Shown here: positions 60,577 to 64,000 of the stretch, piece after piece
Numbering within the stretch: position 1 is the stretch's first letter
Layout: the number at the start of each line of letters is the position of its first letter
Assembly (NCBI GenBank): GCA_021201665.1
Contig: JAJQEO010000038.1
Span: forward strand, 122,557 to 186,556
DNA: 64,000 nucleotides
Source of the DNA: Lachnospiraceae bacterium
Lineage (GTDB): Bacteria > Bacillota > Clostridia > Lachnospirales > Lachnospiraceae
Direction: 5' to 3'
The notes under the pieces: model-generated
The model's database searches: none
Told to the model about the DNA's origin: nothing
Seen by the model: only the letters and a program-made list of their open reading frames with translations
Program-made: the position numbers and the translations under genes

Positions 60577-62217
60577 ATGGACAAGTTAAACTACGCAGTA
60601 TTGAAGGAAACTGGTTACACCGGCTATATTCTGGAGAAAGCGCCGGAGAAGGTCATGCAGTTCGGCGAGGGCAATTTTCTGCGTGCGTTTGTGGATTACT
60701 GGTTTGATCTGGCAAATGAAAAGGCCGGCTGGAATGGAAAATGCGTCCTTGTGCAGCCGATCGGCGGCGGACTCGCGAAGCTGATCAATGAGCAGGAAGG
60801 GCTCTACACGCTGCATTTACGCGGAAGCCAGAACGGCGAGAAGGTGGATGACGCACGGGTGATTTCCAGCGTCAGCCGCTGCCTGAACCCGTATGAGGAC
60901 GAGGATTTTGAAGAGGTTATGAAGGTGGCGGAAAGCGATGATCTGGAGATTATCGTTTCCAACACGACAGAGGCCGGTATTGTCTACGATCCGGCATGCC
61001 AGCTCGCTGACCGTCCGGCGTCGAGCTTTCCGGGAAAGCTGACCCAGGTGCTGCTTCGCCGCTATCAGGCAGGCAAGCCGGGGATCATCATGCTGGCCTG
61101 CGAGCTGATTGATAACAATGGAAAGGAACTCCTGAAGTGTGTCAATCAGTACATTGACCAGTGGGGGCTCGAGGACGGCTTCCGGAAATACGTCAATGAA
61201 GACTGCACGTTCTGCGGCTCTCTGGTAGACCGTATTGTTCCGGGCCGTGTGCGCGATCCGAAGGAAGTGGCGGCACTTGAAGAATTCCATGGTTATGCGG
61301 ATCCGCTCCTCGATGTCGGTGAGGTGTTCGGCCTGTGGGTCATCGAGGGAGATGAGTCTCTGAATGATGTTCTTCCGTTCGCGAAGGCGGGGCTGAAGGA
61401 AAAGGTATTTGTCACACCGGACATGAGTCCGTATAAAAAGCGCAAGGTTCGTATCCTGAACGGTGCGCACACCGGCTTTGTGCTGGGTGCTTATCTGGCA
61501 GGCGAAAACATTGTCCGCGACTGCATGCACGACGAAACCATCAAGGGCTTCATGAACAAGATGCTTTATGACGAGGTGATCCCGACCCTTCCGCTGGATA
61601 AGAACGATCTGCTCGCGTTCGCTTCGGCAGTGCAGGACCGCTTCAACAATCCGTTTGTCGATCACGAGCTGATGAGCATTTCCCTGAATTCGACCTCCAA
61701 GTGGAAAGCCCGCAATATGCCTTCCTTCCTGGAATATATTTCGCTGAAGGGCGAGCTGCCGATCTGCCTGACGACCTCGCTGGCAGCTTACATCGCGTTC
61801 TACAGCAATGACATTCAGGAACTGACGGACAAAGGCCTCATCTGCCGCCGCCCGGCAGTAGTGGAAACGCCCCCTCGCTCCGCTTCGGCGGATATCCCGC
61901 CCGAAGGGCGAGGATGCCACCCGGCGAGGGCAGATCGCACCTGCGATTCGAAAAACGCTTCGCGTTGCGCAGGTGCTGGCAAAGCGGCAAATCTGGACGA
62001 CCTTACCTACACTGTCAGCGACGACCGCTGGGTACTGGAATTCTATTATGAGCATAAGAATGACAGCGAGGAAGCGCTGGTTCACGCAGTCCTGACAAAT
62101 GAAAAGATGTGGGGCCAGGATCTGAGCGCGATCGCCGGACTGGAAGAAAAGGTTGTGGAGATTTTAAAGAAAATCCGCACGGAAGGAGCAAAGGCAGCGT
62201 ACGCGGCTTGCCTGTGA
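60577..62217 (+). CDS. uxaB: Tagaturonate reductase (altronate oxidoreductase)
   Basis: NAD-dependent mannitol-dehydrogenase family enzyme that reduces tagaturonate to altronate in galacturonate catabolism. Motifs: QFGEGNFLRAFVDYWFD near 28, FGLWVIEGDE near 250, KRKVRILNGAHTGFVLGAYL near 287 (catalytic Lys/His region), and FNNPFVDHELMSISLNSTSK near 360. At 546 residues it is about 50 longer than related proteins: residues about 431-475 (Pro/Arg/Ala/Ser-rich) are an in-frame insert made of intergenic repeat DNA at 61868-61990. AAGGAGGAAAATTATC precedes the ATG. Whether the insert is tolerated is unknown; both flanks keep the family sequence. Confidence 0.9.
   Translation: MDKLNYAVLKETGYTGYILEKAPEKVMQFGEGNFLRAFVDYWFDLANEKAGWNGKCVLVQPIGGGLAKLINEQEGLYTLHLRGSQNGEKVDDARVISSVSRCLNPYEDEDFEEVMKVAESDDLEIIVSNTTEAGIVYDPACQLADRPASSFPGKLTQVLLRRYQAGKPGIIMLACELIDNNGKELLKCVNQYIDQWGLEDGFRKYVNEDCTFCGSLVDRIVPGRVRDPKEVAALEEFHGYADPLLDVGEVFGLWVIEGDESLNDVLPFAKAGLKEKVFVTPDMSPYKKRKVRILNGAHTGFVLGAYLAGENIVRDCMHDETIKGFMNKMLYDEVIPTLPLDKNDLLAFASAVQDRFNNPFVDHELMSISLNSTSKWKARNMPSFLEYISLKGELPICLTTSLAAYIAFYSNDIQELTDKGLICRRPAVVETPPRSASADIPPEGRGCHPARADRTCDSKNASRCAGAGKAANLDDLTYTVSDDRWVLEFYYEHKNDSEEALVHAVLTNEKMWGQDLSAIAGLEEKVVEILKKIRTEGAKAAYAACL
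61868..61990 (-). repeat. Repeat insertion inside uxaB
   Basis: About 123 bp (41 codons) with nested palindromes: CTCGCTCCGCTTCGGCGG, GCCCGAAGGGC, GCACCTGC / GCAGGTGC. It contains GGATGCCACCCGGCGAGGGC, the reverse complement of the module in the intergenic element at 5331-5476. It keeps the reading frame. Confidence 0.75.
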
Positions 62218-62254
62218 TATAACTTACAAGAAATTCGCTGCGCTTGCGGGGTAC

Positions 62255-62380
62255 CGGACATCCGGCGGATGTCCGTTTTGCTCGACTGAAGCGCAGACGA
62301 ACTTCGCAAGTTAGAAATGGAGACATTCCTTATGGCTGCTTTGAATGGTTCACCGCGGATCCTCACGGTTCGCGGTGAAC
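62255..62380 (+). terminator. Two hairpins between uxaB and uxaA
   Basis: CGGACATCC, loop GGC, GGATGTCCG followed by TTTTG (62255-62279) is a likely weak terminator. A second perfect inverted repeat, GTTCACCGCG / CGCGGTGAAC (62348-62380), lies 56 bp before the uxaA start. Confidence 0.65.
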
Positions 62381-62436
62381 TCTAAAAAGTGTTTTATACG
62401 TTGAAAAAACGGAAGGAACATGACGAGGAATTTATT

Positions 62437-63924
62437 ATGAATTCGATGAAAACAATACAGATTTCCCCGCTTGATAATGTCGCGGTTGCGCTCCACCCGG
62501 TCGCAAAGGGCGAAATAATTGAGGTGGAGCAGGCGACGGTTACCGCCCTGGAGGACATCCCGCAGGGTCACAAAATCGCTATCCGCCCGATCAAAAATGG
62601 GGAGGATGTCGTAAAATACGGGTTTCCGATCGGACACGCGACGGAAGACGCGGTGCCGGGAACCTGGATGCATACGCACAATGTGAAGACTAACCTTTCC
62701 GGGGAGATCGCGTACACCTATCAGCCGAACCTGCACTATCCGGAACCGGTGGAGCCGGAGATGTTTTCCGGCTTTCGCAGGAAGGACGGCCGCGCGGCGA
62801 TCCGCAATGAGATCTGGATTATCCCGACCGTTGGCTGTGTCAATGACGTCGCGAAAAATCTGGCAAAAGAGAATCAGGATCTGGTGACGGGCACTATCGA
62901 TGGCCTGTATGCATTTACCCATCCCTTCGGCTGCAGCCAGACCGGCGCAGATCACGCGCAGACCAGGAAGCTTCTGGCAGCGCTGGCGCGGCATCCGAAC
63001 GCGGCGGCAGTCCTTGTTTTGAGCCTGGGATGTGAGAACCTGACCCATGAACAGTTTCTGGAGGAGTTAGGAGAGTATGACGCAGACCGCGTGAAATTCT
63101 TGACCTGCCAGGATGTGGAGGATGAATACGAGGCGGGAAGAAAGCTTCTTGAGCAGTGCGCGGAGTACGCCGCACAGCTTGCAAGAGAGCCGATCCCGGT
63201 AAGTGAGCTGGTGGTCGGCATGAAATGCGGCGGCTCGGACGGACTTTCCGGCATCACGGCCAACCCGACAGTCGGCCGCTTCAGCGACATGATGACCGCC
63301 CGGGGAGGCTCTACTGTGCTGACCGAAGTGCCGGAAATGTTCGGCGCAGAAGGATTCCTGATGAACCGCTGCGTGGATGAGACGGTCTTTGAGAAGGCTG
63401 TAGACATGATCAATGGCTTTAAAAACTATTTCCTCAGCCACAACGAGGTGGTCTATGAAAACCCGAGCCCGGGTAATAAAAAGGGCGGCATCACGACCCT
63501 GGAGGATAAATCCTGCGGCTGCGTGCAGAAAGGCGGCACCGCGCCCATCATGGACGTGATCGGATACGGCGATCCGGTGGTGACCAAGGGGCTGAACATG
63601 CTGTATGGCCCAGGCAATGATCTGGTCTCCGCGACCGCAATGACAGCGGCCGGCGCACACCTGATCCTCTTTACAACCGGACGCGGCACCCCATTTGGTG
63701 CCCCGGCACCGACCGTAAAAATCTCGACCAACAGCCAGCTGGCTGCCAAAAAGAAAGGCTGGATTGACTTTGACGCGGGCACCGTCGCGGACGGAGAGCC
63801 GCTTGATGCCGCTGCGGAGAGGCTCTTAAAGCTTGTGATAGAGATTGCCAGCGGGCACCAGACCCTGAGCGAGCAGCACGGATGCAGGGAGATTTCCATT
63901 TTCAAGGATGGCGTGGTGCTGTAA
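62437..63924 (+). CDS. uxaA: Altronate dehydratase
   Basis: Dehydrates altronate to 2-keto-3-deoxygluconate, directly after UxaB. The 495-residue protein has the N-terminal SAF domain (LDNVAVALHPVAKGEIIEVE, then HKIAIRPIKNGEDVVKYGFP) and the large UxaA domain: RAAIRNEIWIIPTVGCVNDV near 130, THPFGCSQTGADHAQTRKLL near 165, VVGMKCGGSDGLSGITANPT near 260, and SCGCVQKGGTAPIMDVIGYG near 363. The conserved Cys and His metal residues are present. Start 62437 follows GACGAGGAATTTATT; an ATG at 62446 is possible. The 63925-64000 end shows no gene. Confidence 0.94.
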   Translation: MNSMKTIQISPLDNVAVALHPVAKGEIIEVEQATVTALEDIPQGHKIAIRPIKNGEDVVKYGFPIGHATEDAVPGTWMHTHNVKTNLSGEIAYTYQPNLHYPEPVEPEMFSGFRRKDGRAAIRNEIWIIPTVGCVNDVAKNLAKENQDLVTGTIDGLYAFTHPFGCSQTGADHAQTRKLLAALARHPNAAAVLVLSLGCENLTHEQFLEELGEYDADRVKFLTCQDVEDEYEAGRKLLEQCAEYAAQLAREPIPVSELVVGMKCGGSDGLSGITANPTVGRFSDMMTARGGSTVLTEVPEMFGAEGFLMNRCVDETVFEKAVDMINGFKNYFLSHNEVVYENPSPGNKKGGITTLEDKSCGCVQKGGTAPIMDVIGYGDPVVTKGLNMLYGPGNDLVSATAMTAAGAHLILFTTGRGTPFGAPAPTVKISTNSQLAAKKKGWIDFDAGTVADGEPLDAAAERLLKLVIEIASGHQTLSEQHGCREISIFKDGVVL

Positions 63925-64000
63925 AAGTGAAAAAGGGTTCTGCTTAGTTACAGGTCACACCCCGGCCAGGGAAAACCTTCTTGAAAGCCACGACAAGTAG

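Noticed and set aside
60817..62085. A 422-codon minus-strand frame
   Set aside because: It is antisense to uxaB and explained by high GC at third positions.

Overview
The window looks like a chromosome segment of a gut Clostridia, most likely Lachnospiraceae. This rests on gene style (AGGAGG ribosome sites, RbsABC and MsmEFG-type transporters, DUF624/YesL, DUF2264, AAA_14/DUF4143 ATPases) and on moderate GC; it is not based on any marker gene. No rRNA or tRNA was seen.

Layout. (1) 218-11312: a sugar ABC permease pair whose binding protein lies off the left edge, a polar amino-acid ABC transporter, then uronate-oligosaccharide genes: GH88 unsaturated glucuronyl hydrolase, DUF2264 protein, kduI and kduD. 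(2) 11529-26460: a visibly AT-richer defence island. It holds an AAA ATPase, a MntA/HepT toxin-antitoxin pair, small conserved genes, an integrase relic, a DUF3990 gene overlapping cas3, a complete type I-C CRISPR-Cas locus (cas3, cas5c, cas8c, cas7c, cas4, cas1, cas2) and an array of 22 repeats plus one degenerate repeat. The same promoter-like element occurs at both ends of the island. (3) 26748-42395: a rhomboid-nuclease fusion, two DEXX-type ATPases of the DUF4143 and DUF234 groups, an AraC regulator with an HSL-type esterase, and an RbsABC-type transporter with a GH78 rhamnosidase. (4) 42955-63924: a second GH78-like enzyme, beta-glucuronidase, a MATE exporter, and a pectin/galacturonate block: sugar ABC transporter, GH28, sugar isomerase, YesL, GH105, KDG kinase, tagaturonate reductase and altronate dehydratase. 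Regions 1, 3 and 4 together would import pectic and rhamnogalacturonan oligosaccharides, trim them, and feed galacturonate and unsaturated uronates toward 2-keto-3-deoxygluconate.

The most important signal is in the 230-bp gap between cas3 and cas5c. On the minus strand a consensus promoter (TTGACA, 16 nt, TATAAT) fires a crRNA-like RNA. It begins with a shortened CRISPR repeat that keeps the last 14 bases of the array repeat. Its guide starts directly after that handle and matches a site just upstream of the cas5c promoter, next to a TTC PAM. Guide positions 1-19 match except 6 and 18, the positions that type I effectors flip out. This is a self-contained autorepression circuit (CreR-like) for a type I-C system. 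In addition, Cas3 carries a roughly 166-residue N-terminal extension and is translationally linked to a DUF3990 ADP-ribosyltransferase-fold gene, which suggests a toxin-partner domain fused to Cas3.

The genome is also rich in dispersed intergenic repeats with terminal inverted repeats, 12-bp tandem repeats, and hydrophilic inserts in catabolic enzymes. One repeat lies in frame inside uxaB. All three solute-binding proteins in the window lack a lipobox cysteine.
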